From Mnemiopsis leidyi (taxonomy: Eukaryota > Ctenophora > Tentaculata > Lobata > Bolinopsidae), in assembly GCA_000226015.1 (NCBI GenBank), contig JH154060.1, forward strand, positions 180,132-222,219: a DNA stretch of 42,088 nt. Reading direction: 5' to 3'. Below the pieces are notes generated by a model. It made no database searches and was not told the origin of the DNA. It worked only from the letters and a program-made list of their open reading frames with translations. Below are positions 15,201-26,600 of the stretch, piece by piece. Numbering within the stretch: position 1 is the first letter of the stretch; every line of letters starts with the position of its first letter. Both the position numbers and the translations under genes were made by a program.

Positions 15201-17172
15201 AAATGATCTAATTGCACCTCAACATGTTCTCAATTGCAGCTCTAACTCCAACCAGTAGCCGCCTTGCTATATACTACTATATATACTACTATATTCTGTC
15301 AAGGTGTACCGTCCATGCTAACTCCCACCACCTCACATTAAACTCTATTACTCACTAATTCCAGGTTTGCTTGCTGACACGGCCATCATACCTCATAACG
15401 CATTGTCCTGCAATCCTCGGTACCGACATTCCAAACACTGATCCAGGTAGCCGACCTTTTCAGGGCAAATATAACCTGGATTTGCTGACAAAGCCTTGTT
15501 TAGAGGTGTTATTATTAGGCCATCTGGCTGCTTGATCTACCTTTATGTGGGACGGGACATGCTAACTTAGTTCTAATCTTTGTAATCCGTCCCATCGTCA
15601 CGTGTGTCTTTCATCATTAGTTCGTGTCGTGTATGTGTCTTATTTATCACGAAATTTCCATATACCTCCCCCTGTTTAGGAGGAAGGGACGTTGTCACAT
15701 TCCACAGGAATATTGCATGCCTGACGTACAAACTACAAGCTTGCCCATTACTCCGCCGACTTTAGGCTCCATTTTTAGCAGCCTTCTCCGTTGCTATTTT
15801 CAGACATTTCGCTGAAGTATGTAAAAGCCACAAGTCAGAATGCTCGTGATGTTTTCTCCGTCCGATGATGAGATTTACATTCCAGTAATAGCTGATCAAG
15901 GGTCACGTGACTTCAAGTTATCCGGGGATTGGCCCTGGTTGGTAAATATCCTCCCCCATCTTCCAAGTATACAGTGATTCTGGCCAACCACGTCTCTAAT
16001 ATAATTGTATTGAATATACGTATCCGGGGAAGTTTCTCGGTGGAAACATCAGGAAATTTATCTCAGTTATGATTAGGAGTGTTTTTGATTTGCTGTCTGC
16101 TCATTTCATAACGACAAATTAATGCTTTATTACATTTTACTGCCATAATCAACTAGCCTGCTTCTTTTTAGTGGACATTCGAGAAGTAAGATTCCTCCGT
16201 CTAATTTCGTTTTACTTAATTAACTCAGTGTGTTAGGAGGACGCCGCAAAGAACCACAGTTGACAAATCACATTGGGAATGTCACACATAATATCCACAC
16301 TGAAGACAACCCCCCTAACTTTGTGGCAATGATTGACTTGTTCCTCGTTTCATCATCACTGCATCTCGTTACCATGACAACCAGCAACTACCCACCAACA
16401 CTTTGATTCTTCCTCTAACTCTCTCCCCCCTCTGTAAACTACCTTCGCAGCTGACCTATATAAATCTAATTTGAGCATTAACTCCTGTGCTAGCACGCCG
16501 CCATCGCTCCGCCGTCCTCCTGCGACAAACAAGGGATATTTAGTGGCCCATTTGCCGGACTACCGACTAATAGGACACCCAAGTTCACAGCCTCCCCCTC
16601 CCTGCTGCTACTTCTAAACACACACGTACAGCTGAACGAAATGTGAACAGTTGGCTACTATATATAGTATATATTGGAATAGCTGGTAGTCAGAAGTTTT
16701 AACTAGGCAGTTTGTAGTACTCACCATCGTATCCGGTTACTTGTTCTTTTAATAGCATTAATAGCATTACTCAGGTACCATCTCTACAAACTCTTTCTTA
16801 ATCAATATTCCGCCCGGATTTACGTCTTTGAAGTATGAATTTTGCATAATTTTAATGGCATTATGTGCAAGGAAGGGGTGAAGTTATATTGTTGTCCGTA
16901 AATATAGCACTAAGGCTGTTAACTTTAAATCAATGTGGGGCTTCTTATGCGCATACAAATTCGATCTTGGTGATAAAATGCTCAATTTCATAGAAACCCA
17001 TTTCAATTGTGAAACGTCCTAGTAAATAGAAGTAGGAGTTCCTAGTATCCTAGGATAAGATTGAGGGATGATAAATGGCACATTTATATGCCAATTTATC
17101 TTGCTAAAAGCATAAAAGTAACAAATTAAATGCGAAGTATGATATTAAATTCCTAATATTCCCTCCCCGTAG
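12287..17172. other. Gene 1 intron; scattered E-boxes, one weak exon candidate
   Basis: CACGTG pairs lie at 14512 and 14528 (16 bp apart, TCACGTGATA and CCACGTGACA), with single sites at 14822 and 15599. A short frame at 15680-15815 follows a good acceptor (ATACCTCCCCCTGTTTAG), enters in phase 2 and stops; it is weak. A minus-strand frame at 12744-12912 follows an acceptor-like AACTTTCAG and has a coding-like composition, but no partner exons. AT-rich palindromic stretches occur near 15270-15296 and at 16660-16671 (ACTATATATAGT). I see no other gene. Confidence 0.35.
15904..15932 (-). promoter_or_regulatory. CCAAT / E-box module D (reverse orientation)
   Basis: CCAAT (ATTGG at 15928-15932) is followed on the minus strand by CACGTG within GTCACGTGAC (15904-15909) at a 23-bp start-to-start step, identical to the other modules. 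It lies 1.3 kb upstream of the common coiled-coil exon of gene 1. Confidence 0.5.
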
Positions 17173-17348
17173 CGTCGCCTATGATAAAGGAACAGAGAAA
17201 GCGGGGGGTGACTTGGAAAGACTTTGACGATGGACACGAACAGTGCAGACTTCAACTACGCTCAGTTTCTAGAGATCTCAGTCTCAAGTTATTGGAACAG
17301 GAGGATCAGATCAACGAACTGAAGAAAGAGCTCGAAACTAAACGGGGG
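17173..17348 (+). CDS. Gene 1, common coiled-coil exon
   Basis: Acceptor CCCTCCCCGTAG ends at 17172 and the donor GG|GTTAGT starts at 17349. Entered in phase 1, the exon reads SPMIKEQRKRGVTWKDFD and then about 35 residues of charged heptads including LKLLEQEDQINELKKELETK, a clear coiled coil with leucine/isoleucine at a/d positions. It leaves in phase 0. This is the main structural part of a protein of about 110-130 residues that probably dimerises through this helix. I recognise no family. Support comes from composition, both splice sites and phase agreement with exons on both sides. The intron after it carries a tRNA gene. Confidence 0.75.
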
Positions 17349-17554
17349 GTTAGTCTTGTTGAATTTCGTGCTTCAAGAAATTTTTGTTTTCGAAAACGCC
17401 GATGTCTGCAATCTGACTTAAACTTTGGCTAGTTTTTATTGAAAACAGAACTTGGACGATCCACGATATTGCATACATGTATGCTTTATGTAACGCGCGA
17501 AATTTCTTAGTTTGGGCTTGATGCACTTTTTCTGCAGCTACCGTGACATAAACT

Positions 17555-17573
17555 CGCGCGCGCATACGCGCGC
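17555..17573. repeat. Alternating CG tract
   Basis: A CGCGCGCGCATACGCGCGC stretch in the gene 1 intron just upstream of the tRNA gene. Alternating purine-pyrimidine CG tracts of this kind can adopt Z-DNA, and this one is also nearly self-complementary. It stands out because CG is otherwise sparse nearby. Confidence 0.6.
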
Positions 17574-17759
17574 AAATGTTTCCGCTTAAGTTAAGGCCAA
17601 GTTTACATTTCCGCCTGGCTTCTGCATGATTTTAGTTATTCCAACTCAAAAATTTAATTATGTGCTATATCAAACCACTTTTTGAGCAATTCCTCGTCTA
17701 CTATTGATTCGATCCAATAAATTGCATGAATTTATTGTTTAGAATTCACTCCCATCCAA

Positions 17760-17832
17760 GGCCGCGTGGCCCAATGGCTAAGGCGCCTGCCTACGGAGCA
17801 GGAGATTCCAGGTTCGAGCCCTGGCGTGGTCG
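17760..17832 (+). tRNA. tRNA-Arg (anticodon ACG)
   Basis: A complete 73-nt tRNA cloverleaf. The seven-base acceptor stem GGCCGCG pairs with CGTGGTC with two G-U pairs. The anticodon stem CCTGC/GCAGG encloses the loop CTACGGA with anticodon ACG at 17793-17795, and the T arm is CCAGG-TTCGAGC-CCTGG. The discriminator base is G and there is no intron. The A box (TGGCCCAATGG, 17767-17777) and B box (GGTTCGAGCCC, 17811-17821) form the internal RNA polymerase III promoter. It decodes CGN arginine codons after A34-to-inosine editing. It lies in the sense orientation inside the 520-bp intron of gene 1. Confidence 0.97.
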
Positions 17833-17838
17833 TTTTTT
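17833..17838 (+). terminator. RNA polymerase III terminator (T6)
   Basis: Six T residues directly follow the tRNA discriminator base, the usual Pol III termination signal. Its sense orientation inside gene 1 means Pol II must read through it. Confidence 0.9.
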
Positions 17839-17868
17839 AATTCTTCGGATAATTTTTCATATTAACAG

Positions 17869-17946
17869 GGAAATGGAGTTGACATCTCTGAAGTGGTTAT
17901 ACGTGAGAGGGACATGGCACTGCACGAACTTAGAAAACTTAGAGCG
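17869..17946 (+). CDS. Gene 1, coiled-coil exon 2
   Basis: Acceptor TTTTTCATATTAACAG and donor GCG|GTATGT bound exactly 26 codons, phase 0 on both sides. The translation runs GNGVDISEVVIRERDMALHE, then LRKLRA, and continues the heptad pattern of the preceding exon. Skipping it would keep the frame. The ER-D-x-A-L-x-E-L pattern recalls exon 2 of gene 2 (EREAALREVEDL), also a short phase 0-0 exon. Such patterns are common in coiled coils, so I do not claim relationship. Confidence 0.72.
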
Positions 17947-18001
17947 GTATGTTTTTTACATACGTTAACTTAAATAATCATTCTAAACATAATACTTTTA
18001 G
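17947..18001 (+). other. 55-bp intron of gene 1
   Basis: GTATGT to TACTTTTAG, 55 bp, AT-rich. Its size is a useful guide to how short introns can be in this genome. Confidence 0.6.
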
Positions 18002-18028
18002 ATACAACAGCAGTATGAAGAGAGATAG
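18002..18028 (+). CDS. Gene 1, terminal coding exon
   Basis: After acceptor ATAATACTTTTAG, phase 0 gives IQQQYEER followed by TAG. The glutamine/glutamate-rich octapeptide extends the helix of the previous exon by one heptad and ends the protein. It is too short to detect on its own; phase, composition and the downstream AATAAA support it. Confidence 0.6.
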   Translation: MQQQYEER

Positions 18029-18293
18029 AGTGTTAAAACTCCATGTTGAAACATTATCTTTCCCGACGAATAGTGCATTATTTCATTTGTTAATTGTATA
18101 ATGACGATAATATTTTCGTCGTGTACTTGAAAGTTATATTTTTAAGTTTATCTGTTTGCTCAGATAAGTCATAGCTTATTCTAGTTAGCGGTGCCATTAA
18201 GCTGTACCGCACTGATTCTCACAATATCTTACAAGCCTTGAATCATGTTTGATAAGCCTATTTATGAGATCATAAACTTCAACCACCAGACTC

Positions 18294-18299
18294 AATAAA
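18294..18299 (+). terminator. Candidate poly(A) signal of gene 1
   Basis: AATAAA 266 bp after the gene 1 stop codon. A second AATAAA lies at 18407-18412. Either could end the transcript. Confidence 0.45.
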
Positions 18300-18412
18300 C
18301 GAGAACGATCATATGACAATAATTTAGTGCTTATTCTCATATCATAATGAATATGAAATAGATATTTTAATTCTTAAGTTAATTTTTATCGATCTGTTCC
18401 AAGTCTAATAAA

Positions 18413-19895
18413 GGAGTGTGACTTGACAGCTGGCATAGGATAAGAATTGATATTTACTTGTTGATCACATGAGAACGGTAAACAACAATTTTGTCTCATC
18501 AGACAAAAAGGATTGGACCTATTTATAGACCTGCTTTTTAAAAGTTTCTCAGAGTTTTACCTCAAACTAGTTACAAGCTGCTTGGCAGGGTGGTCACAGT
18601 GAAAAGTCTCTGAAATTCCACCGACAAGCTGTAATGTCATAGGTGCATTTTCAGCAAGCATGGCACTCATTTCCATTGTTAGAAGTGGTGTCTGACATGC
18701 TGCTTGTTGATCCTGGAGCTGCAATCAGACGGTGTATTTCAGGCTACGAAAAGCAATCTTTCTGTCCGCCGGGAACAGAGTTGTTTGCTTGCTGTCCCCC
18801 GGGATATTTGCTTGACATTTCGCTGTCTTGCTTGATTGGCATTGCCGTGTTGTCCCGTCTGACCTTGTCTGAAAAGTTGCTAGTGTCCGATATCTCGTAT
18901 CTCTATCTCTCAAAGTTGCTGCTGCTGCTTCTACTTGGTCGTTTCTGCGTTTTCTCGGTTTGTTTGTCGTTTAATAACCGCCCCACTGCTCCCTTCGTTA
19001 ACTTGTGATGTTAGATCGTGCTAATCAAATCACACGAACGGCTTTAATTCCTCGAGTTTCACGACCTGCAATAATTATACCCTCTTTTTCTCAGTTTGGT
19101 GTAAAGTGACTGGTAACTCAATCATCGGCAACCGATCGAAACTACAGTTGTACTGTTTAGAAACTTAATTGATCTGCCTACAAGGGTTTAAACCCAGACA
19201 ATACATAGCCTTCACACTTTACGAGACTTTGTTCAATGAATTTAGTACCTAACTTTAACTTTGTTGTTTTTTTTTCACTCTAAGGCTCGTCACTAGTAGA
19301 CTTTCTGTTACAAATCCAATTTCGATATTGATTTTAAATCAAATCACAGATAAGATTGGCTCATTAGAATGTAATTATGGCGTCACTGTAATGTTCCGGT
19401 TCTCTGATGTCAAACTAATAAAATACCCCCTTTCGTTGTGAGATTGTATGTTTGATGTGATTTTGATCTGTCAGCTCTGGCGACAAATACTAAACTGTTT
19501 AAGCAGGTCGTTTGAATCCCCATCTTAAAAGTGATTTTGTAATCCATATTGACATGTCGTGGCCTGCTCTTTACCTGCGTTTATGTCGAGTTCATTTTCT
19601 TGTAATCTTGATCTTTGCCTCCCAAAATTTTGCTCCTGTCAAGAATTTAATTATTTCCGAACTATGAGTGTATAATTTTTCAGAACCCATCTTTCTGATA
19701 CCCATATAAAGCACCGATATGACACGTTGCTAACCGGTTCTAATTTTCTTGGCCTGTCGACCGGTGTTATAGATCAGACTAAAATTGTCATGGAATCAAG
19801 TTTAGTTGATGCCTGCTGCGTTTTGGGTTGGTTGCGCAACTCTGGCCTGATGATACAAAGATATGATCTGCCTCAGCTCTCTCTGCCATCGTTTG
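18413..19895. other. Intergenic, no secure gene
   Basis: The longest frame (18643-19008) contains a leucine run and CPPG repeats derived from locally repetitive sequence (TTGCTTGCTGTC, TTGCTTGACATT). Its start is not an ATG and it has no donor, so I do not call it. I see nothing else. Confidence 0.4.
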
Positions 19896-19943
19896 CACGT
19901 GCTCACAAAACAGTTAAACGTGCTGCGCTACAGTCTGCACGTG
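19896..19943. promoter_or_regulatory. Three E-box sites at exact 21-bp intervals
   Basis: CACGTG at 19896, the near-match AACGTG at 19917 and CACGTG at 19938, each step exactly 21 bp. In the frame that spans them (ending at the TAG before 19961) the same period appears as a seven-residue step (ARAHKTV, KRAALQS, ARGLEVL). A regulatory array is the simpler reading, because the same step is seen at 23533-23601 outside any frame. Confidence 0.45.
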
Positions 19944-19960
19944 GACTGGAGGTGCTCTAG

Positions 19961-22900
19961 ATGCTAGTATATCTAAACACCAGTTTTTGCTAAAAGTGAC
20001 GTAGTTAGATCCTAAACTTAAGTCTTGCATGAAGCTAAGTGTTGTAGACAACTAGTCCAGCACTCACAAGTCTGAGAACTATAGCTAATGGCTACAGTAC
20101 TGTTCCTCTTAGCTGTAACGCCGCCAGTTCTTGCGCAATTTTTTGTGGTTGGCTGAATCAATGTCCTGTAGCTTTGCAGGGTTAAGATTTCACCGGTTAA
20201 GGTTTCAGCATTACTTGTTTGAGCTCCATGAAAGTTGTGTCATAGCTTGATGTCCTTTGTCCTGTCCGTGCTGAAAAGTGAGGAGTAACTCTTCCCTTTT
20301 ACAAGGTGGCAGTAAAACTACCTGACAAATTAGCACTGCTCGTGTTTTCTTTGTTGCCAAAACCTTGACAATTACAACTCTCTTGGAACAATCGGTCTTT
20401 ACAAATATACCCAGGCCTCAAAGTAGTTTTGTTCCCTGCAATCATGGTAATGTGCGATTATTACTCCTTCTACCTCCTAGAAGCGCTCTGAAATTGTCCT
20501 CTTTGAAACCTACGAATTGGTTTATTCCTTTTACCTCTGGCATTGCCCCGTTTAACTGTCTGAACTAGGACGCGTGTAAAGCGGTACAATTTGAATTAAA
20601 CGGACCCCAATTATAAGCAATATACCCTAGCACACTTACCTGTCCTGGCTTGTAAACATTTACTGTCCAACTGCCCAGCTTCTCCTTCAGAACTGCTGCA
20701 GGTATCTTCAGAACTGCTGGAGGTATCTTCACAATTGCAATCTCTGGAACGGTACATCGAACATTTGCTTTATCATCACAATGCGAACTGCAATATCACA
20801 TCAATATCACTACTGCCGTGCTAAACTTTATTGTCAAAGTTATAAGCTCCATATTGAACAGCTATATCGATAAAAGGACCTTTGTGTTGAGGACCAGGAC
20901 CCACAATATCCGCTATTTCTTGCACTCTTCCACCTTAATATAACGACCAGTTGTCCTGTTTAGACGCAGCAATTTGCATTAGCTCTGTTCCTTTCTGCTC
21001 CTTTACCTTTTGTTTACCTTCGTTGCTTGGGGGTAATTCCTGAATCCTGTTGTATAAGTCAACATCAAGGTTTGTTGTACCGAATTTGGAACACTGCCAA
21101 GATTGTACCGTTTCGCCGTCATTAGCACACGGAGTTAGTTCAGTAACTCGGTTACATGATTTACCAACCTACTTTCCTATTGTACTTCTTGTTAAACTTC
21201 CTCGGAATTCATCTAATTGTCCAAGTCAGCTGCAGCAAATCGATCAAGCTGAAACCAGTAAATGAATTGGAAGAGTAATCTGGAAACTTCGTAGTTTCAT
21301 TGATTCTTGCAATTACTTTTGCTCCTCCACTCGAGCTCCGATTCAAGGTTGAATTGGCGCTACTCATTGTTCGTGTGTTGTTAGCCGTGAGACAGATTTC
21401 TTTTCCTAAACTGTTGATCTAGAGGTCGCTTTCCCCCGTTATAAAGCTATATCTAGACCTAGATATCTCTTGCCATAAAGCTAAATTTGAGATCCATACA
21501 GCATTTCATCAGCTGAAGTTCCAAATTATCACATCAGTTTTTCAGACGCCCTGTCGAGTTAAAGAACGACATCTTTCGCGCGTTTATTTTCTCGCGTTAT
21601 CACCTCGTCTCCAAGCCTGTGTACATAAGCAATTCTGATTTTAAGCTCAAAGAAATCGAATGTTGCAAATTTACAGAGCTCTTTTAACCTTCTAGGAAAA
21701 CACTAAACCTCATCAGTCATGTTCCCAGTACTCTCCGGTTTTACCTGCCCGGCAAACTATGAGTAAGACTTCGCAAAAACGTTTAGATTAATCCCATTAA
21801 ACAACTAAATACTAATTAATACTGTGGGAGCAGCAAATAAAGCACGATAGGCCAGAGGACGTCTCATTCTTTGATATGCTAATCCTCGGCTCTGTCGCTT
21901 CTTATAAGCCCGGTATGCTGTCCATTACCCCTCAGACTTGTTGTTTGTGACATTTTACCAAGACCGACCTGGCTGACTTGATTGTTTCTGACTCTTCAGC
22001 TCGGTTAACTTTCGTTTAACTTTCGTTAGCCGCTTTACTTCGTTTCTTTTCGATGGAGCTGCGACGTGTTTTTGAGTCTCTAAGTTTTCACGGCCAACTG
22101 TCTTTATTCACCCAGATATCTAGGGCCTAGGCTTACAGAGTAATGACAAAAACCCCTTATTTGTGTAGGATCAGTCAAGCTTGACGATAGTCTCGTACAA
22201 GTCAGTAGTTGGGCGGCCATCACCTGCCCCAGACTTCGAAACACCTTAATTTTATCTCGTTACATCTCCATCTAGCCCGAATTAACACCTCGCAACTCCA
22301 GTAGGGTTCTGGTCTTGCTTCAGCATCGTTCACAGTGCTTCGTGTGCCTTGTGATAACTCGTCCCCTGCCAGTTGTAATGAAGAGAGGTATTTAGGGTAA
22401 CCTCGCAACCTAGCACTCTAAACTTCATTCTGTCTACTTGTACGTGTCGTGTTTTTTGCGAATATGAAGTTTGCACATCTTAATCAAAAATCTCCTAGGT
22501 TGTCACTATTATTGTCGTGCTTGGCGAAAGTGTGACTCAAGTTTGATCATGCTTTCAGTGTAGTATCCTGTATCAGTAGGATGTGTTGTTTATTTGCGAG
22601 CTGACCTGCTGAGTTGATATTTATCAGACAAGTCGACGTCTAGACGCCAGACGGAGGAAATAAGGCAACATACGTTTAAAAAGTACGAGTAAATCAAGCA
22701 AGTTGACAGACAGAGTCAGTGGTGCGTCAAGGTCTTCATTAGGCTCCACTTCCCCAGTTATCTTCTCGCCATATAATTCTATTTGTCTCAAAGTTTCTTA
22801 TTTGATTTCATGTGTTTTATACCTGGCTCGCTTGTACCAAAACAACAAACACCGCGCCTTTTCTTGTTTGTACTGCTCCTTCACCAAATTTATTCCTAAT

Positions 22901-23532
22901 CACTTCTGTCCATTTCTGATAGAGTGACCGGTTTGTATCTCGATCTGTAATCTTTGAGACGAGAACAGACGAGAACAGAGAACTGGCCGTGTTACTCCTG
23001 ATTTTAGCTTAGTCCGAGAGTTTCGCGAAATTCCCATTCAGCTTGCTGTTGGCTTCCTACGTCTGACGAAATTCTGGGATCGTTTAGAAGGGTCGTGAGA
23101 TATAATATTGATTTTTGGCTAGACTAATTGCAAATCTCGGACATATGTAATCAAGAGTTTTACATAAAACTTCAGTTGATTTGTTGATGCAAGAAACTTG
23201 CTTGCTGTTTACCAGAGATTTCCTCTCCCATGTGCTCCCTGGGCGTCACACAAATATTCATGAATGTGTCTTGTTGTTTTCGTGAAGCTCTGAGAGATTA
23301 GTTACAGAGCTCGTCTATCTGATAGTTAGATAATCAGGATATGACATGACGTGATCTCCATTTCTAGTGTTCCCCCCTTTGTGGCTGTGCTTTATGTTCT
23401 CGTCTTAACAGCCAAATAAATTGCCGCTGTTAAGTGTCAATGTTAATTACGTCTGCTGGATCATAAAGAGGTGGCGATGGTGCCACAAAAAGCGTGTGTT
23501 TTGTGGCACTTTGTGTCCCTCCACTGCAGGAT
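19961..23532. other. Intergenic, one short duplication
   Basis: A 21-bp direct repeat (CTTCAGAACTGCTGCAGGTAT, second copy with one change) lies at 20685-20726. A minus-strand frame at 22220-22340 follows a fair acceptor (CATTACAACTGGCAG) but has no partners. The remaining frames (for example 20365-20568, 21050-21265 and 22703-22927) are of chance length with no splice support. Confidence 0.4.
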
Positions 23533-23601
23533 CACGTGACTGTAAAGTCTGATCAGGTGACCTCGTTGCACTCCCACGTGATGTAGTTTCTGTACCACGT
23601 G
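23533..23601. promoter_or_regulatory. Four E-boxes at exact 21-bp intervals
   Basis: CACGTGAC at 23533, CAGGTGAC at 23554, CACGTGAT at 23575 and CACGTGAA at 23596. All four share orientation of the flanking GTGA half and stand exactly 21 bp apart. The intervening bases are unrelated, so the spacing is not from recent duplication. Two helical turns per step would place four bHLH-Zip dimers on one DNA face. No gene is recognised nearby. Confidence 0.65.
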
Positions 23602-26600
23602 AATTACAGAAGTTTGTTGTGATCGGAACTGCAGTCTCTCGCTCGAGCTAGAGCTTTATCTCCATTGTATCCAACTAGACACTATTTAGTTTAATAGGAG
23701 ACGGTGGATTGCTCTGATTCTCTGTGCGAACCTTTTAACAGTGCTAAAAGCTCCCACTCATCTCTAAATCTCCTGATTTTTCTGGCCGGTTTCTAAGAGC
23801 GTTACGTAGGAGGCTCATCACGAGAGCCACTTACTCAATCATGTCTGATAATTTATTGCTCACACAGCAAACAAGAATTGTTTTACTGTCGCTTAACTAA
23901 AGTAAATGTTATTTCCTTTGTTGTTATCGCACGTGCAGTTTGTCCTAATAAGGAGTTAGGTTTTTTTAATTTTGTAATAAATTACGATATGCTGTGAAGT
24001 ATATAATTTACTTTATCTCTGTTTTACAATGATTCCAGAGAATGCTAATTCAGATCATCTAGCAGTTATTAGCCAACTGCAATATTTCATTGCGATATCC
24101 CGAGTTCCTACCCGTCACTAGCTTAAATAACACCGACTCTTTTGGAACGTTGATTATCCAATGCAATAGTCCCTAGAATAGTCAACTCTCAATGCTTCAA
24201 TGTACTGGATTGGACTCTTCCTAAAACAGATCGCAATAATGCCACTTTCCAGAGCAGACTCGATTGCGGTCAGTTAGATAGAATCTATGGAAAAGACAGA
24301 GGATCCCACAAAACTAAGATCTTTTGTTTGTGCCCCATGTCTTCCCAGATCTTAGACTCGTCATTAGGATAAACCGGACCGGTAACTGCGTTACTAGTTC
24401 ATCTTTGTAACTATTCATTGTCAATGTGTGCCAAATCCTCATTATTTAGAATTGATAATTGAATGAGGCTGAGCCGGGGTGATTTATTAATAGGCTAACA
24501 ACAAAAAGGTGTAGACGCGTTTTTGAAGTGAGGCCTGAAAAGTAAGCCCTCCATATAGGTCACGTGACCATGTATCTTGTGATAAAGTTACTGTCTGTCC
24601 CATTCCTTAAGACTGTCTGTCCCAACACAACGTTCTTTATTCGATTTGTTCTGCCTGTCTTTCTCACTGCTTTACCCGTTTTGTTCACGTTTATATCCCT
24701 CCTCACATGGTGGTGTCAAATGCTGTGTGCATGTCTATACCGCGACTATCTGCACTGCTTCACAGTACACACCAGGAGAACGTAAACACACCAAAACATG
24801 TCATTTGTTTGTTTGTTTAACGATGTATTAGTACTGGTGGTGCCTGCTGGGTGTTTACCAAAAATAACCGGCGAGGTGACCACGTTTTGTGGCTCACTGT
24901 TTGTGAGATACAGAGCAGCTGTGCTTGCTCGTCAGCTCGCACTCCACCAGGATTATCAACTACCACCATCCTCCTTTCCTCTTCTCTAATGCATTTCAAA
25001 CGCTTTTACTTTTTAGCTTAACCGATTTAGACCACCCTGTATTTATTTGTACCTGGAATTTTCTATTTACAGATGATTAATCCAGTGAATGATATTCCAA
25101 GTATGCCAATATCCCATGTAAAATGTAAACCCCCTCCTCAACATCGCGTCTCACATTTATAACTTCGTCATTAGTCATTGGTCCGTCTACTCTTATTGTC
25201 AATTCTCACAACCCCCTCGTATGATATCTGGCATATTACGCGGGACTACTGTCATTTTGAATTCAGTAGTGTCCATGCCATAAGTGTTTTTGTTTTACAT
25301 CTTATGTCGCTGTCAATAGAGTATAAGAGTACAGATGTCAGGTTAAGAAAATTGCTTGTTCAAGTGACAGAATTTGAGGTTTTTGCTCCTAGCCGGGGCA
25401 AATTTCCGTCAAATTTTAGATGCTTTGCTTGTAGTTTGGTAAATTTGCATAATATGTGATCGTCCATATGTAATTGTTTGATTGAGAGTGACAAGATTTG
25501 CTTTAGCAGAGTATTTCTAAGAAGCACAGATTTGAATAGATTCATTGTTAAGACATCACGTTTTAGAAAAATGATTTATGGCCATTCCATGGACCTTGGT
25601 GCTTACCGATCTATTGAAGATCACCACGAGACGAATTCTCTCAAGTTTAACTGTTTAACCCTCTCTATTCTCCAACTTGAACTTATCGTATGAGTTAAAC
25701 AGTTTCCGAGTAGCGACTTCAATAGAACTTGTGTGATGTCCACCACTTCCTGTTTCTGAGGTCACCCGTTTACAATTTGTTACTTCACTCAGTGATCACA
25801 TAGTTGATCTTATTTTGTCAATCTTGCTAACGGACCCGATTAAAGTGATTATTTTCTACCATCTCAGAACAGCACTTAGCTGTTCAAAGCCTTCCTTACC
25901 CCCTTTACTACAAAACTTGTCTGAGATGGGTTATAGGTCCGACTCAAATATCCCGGCTCCGACGCTCCGTTATCCATTCATCCTGTTTGTAGTTCTCTCA
26001 CTTAAGAAGTGTAATGTGTCCTCTCTGTAAGATAGAGTAATATGACCAGACAGTTAAACTATGTTTACTTTTCTGTTTAGAACTAAATTTAGATCTCCAT
26101 CCTGATCATTGTTTGAAACTTTGTTCCACTATTTACTACTAGTCTGCGTTGACTGGAAACATTAGCAGAGTACTTTCCTACAAGGCCAGTGTAAGATCAT
26201 CTCTAAAGATACTATCTCTTCTACCTCTTTATATCTCCTCTCAGTTTTCACCGCTCTATTGATTCATTGTTGCCGTTTTTAGAAAGGCAGTGTCGTATCT
26301 ATCTCATCCGATACTTCAACCCTATTTTCACTCGTGTTGTAATTTCCTGGTCTTCCCTCATTCTGACTTCTGAGAACGTCCGATAGAAGGATTGCCATTT
26401 AATTTATATCGCTCATTAACTTACAATTTTCACTTTTCGTTGTCTTTCAAGCGGCTTATCATGTTCAAACGGATCCAAGAAGATTTACATATTTAGAGTC
26501 TTTGTGGTCCAATATCGTTGTGACAGCGGAAATAAGATGATCTCCCTTATGTCATTGAGTATGGAAATAAAAAACGTGTAGAAAACAGTCTTGCTGGTCT

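Noticed and set aside
18643-19008. 121-codon frame with CPPG repeats and a leucine run, possibly a cysteine-rich membrane protein
   Set aside because: The repeats come from local low-complexity DNA, the start is not ATG and no donor is present.
24570-24785. Hydrophobic 72-codon frame immediately after GTCACGTGAC
   Set aside because: The site would sit at the start codon, leaving no room for a 5' UTR, and there is no splice, poly(A) or family support. Hydrophobic frames are common in T-rich DNA.
25178-26030. A run of adjacent plus-strand frames, with a minus ATG frame at 25545-25360, as a possible multi-exon gene
   Set aside because: Frames overlap on both strands, junction phases do not agree and no splice signals are convincing.
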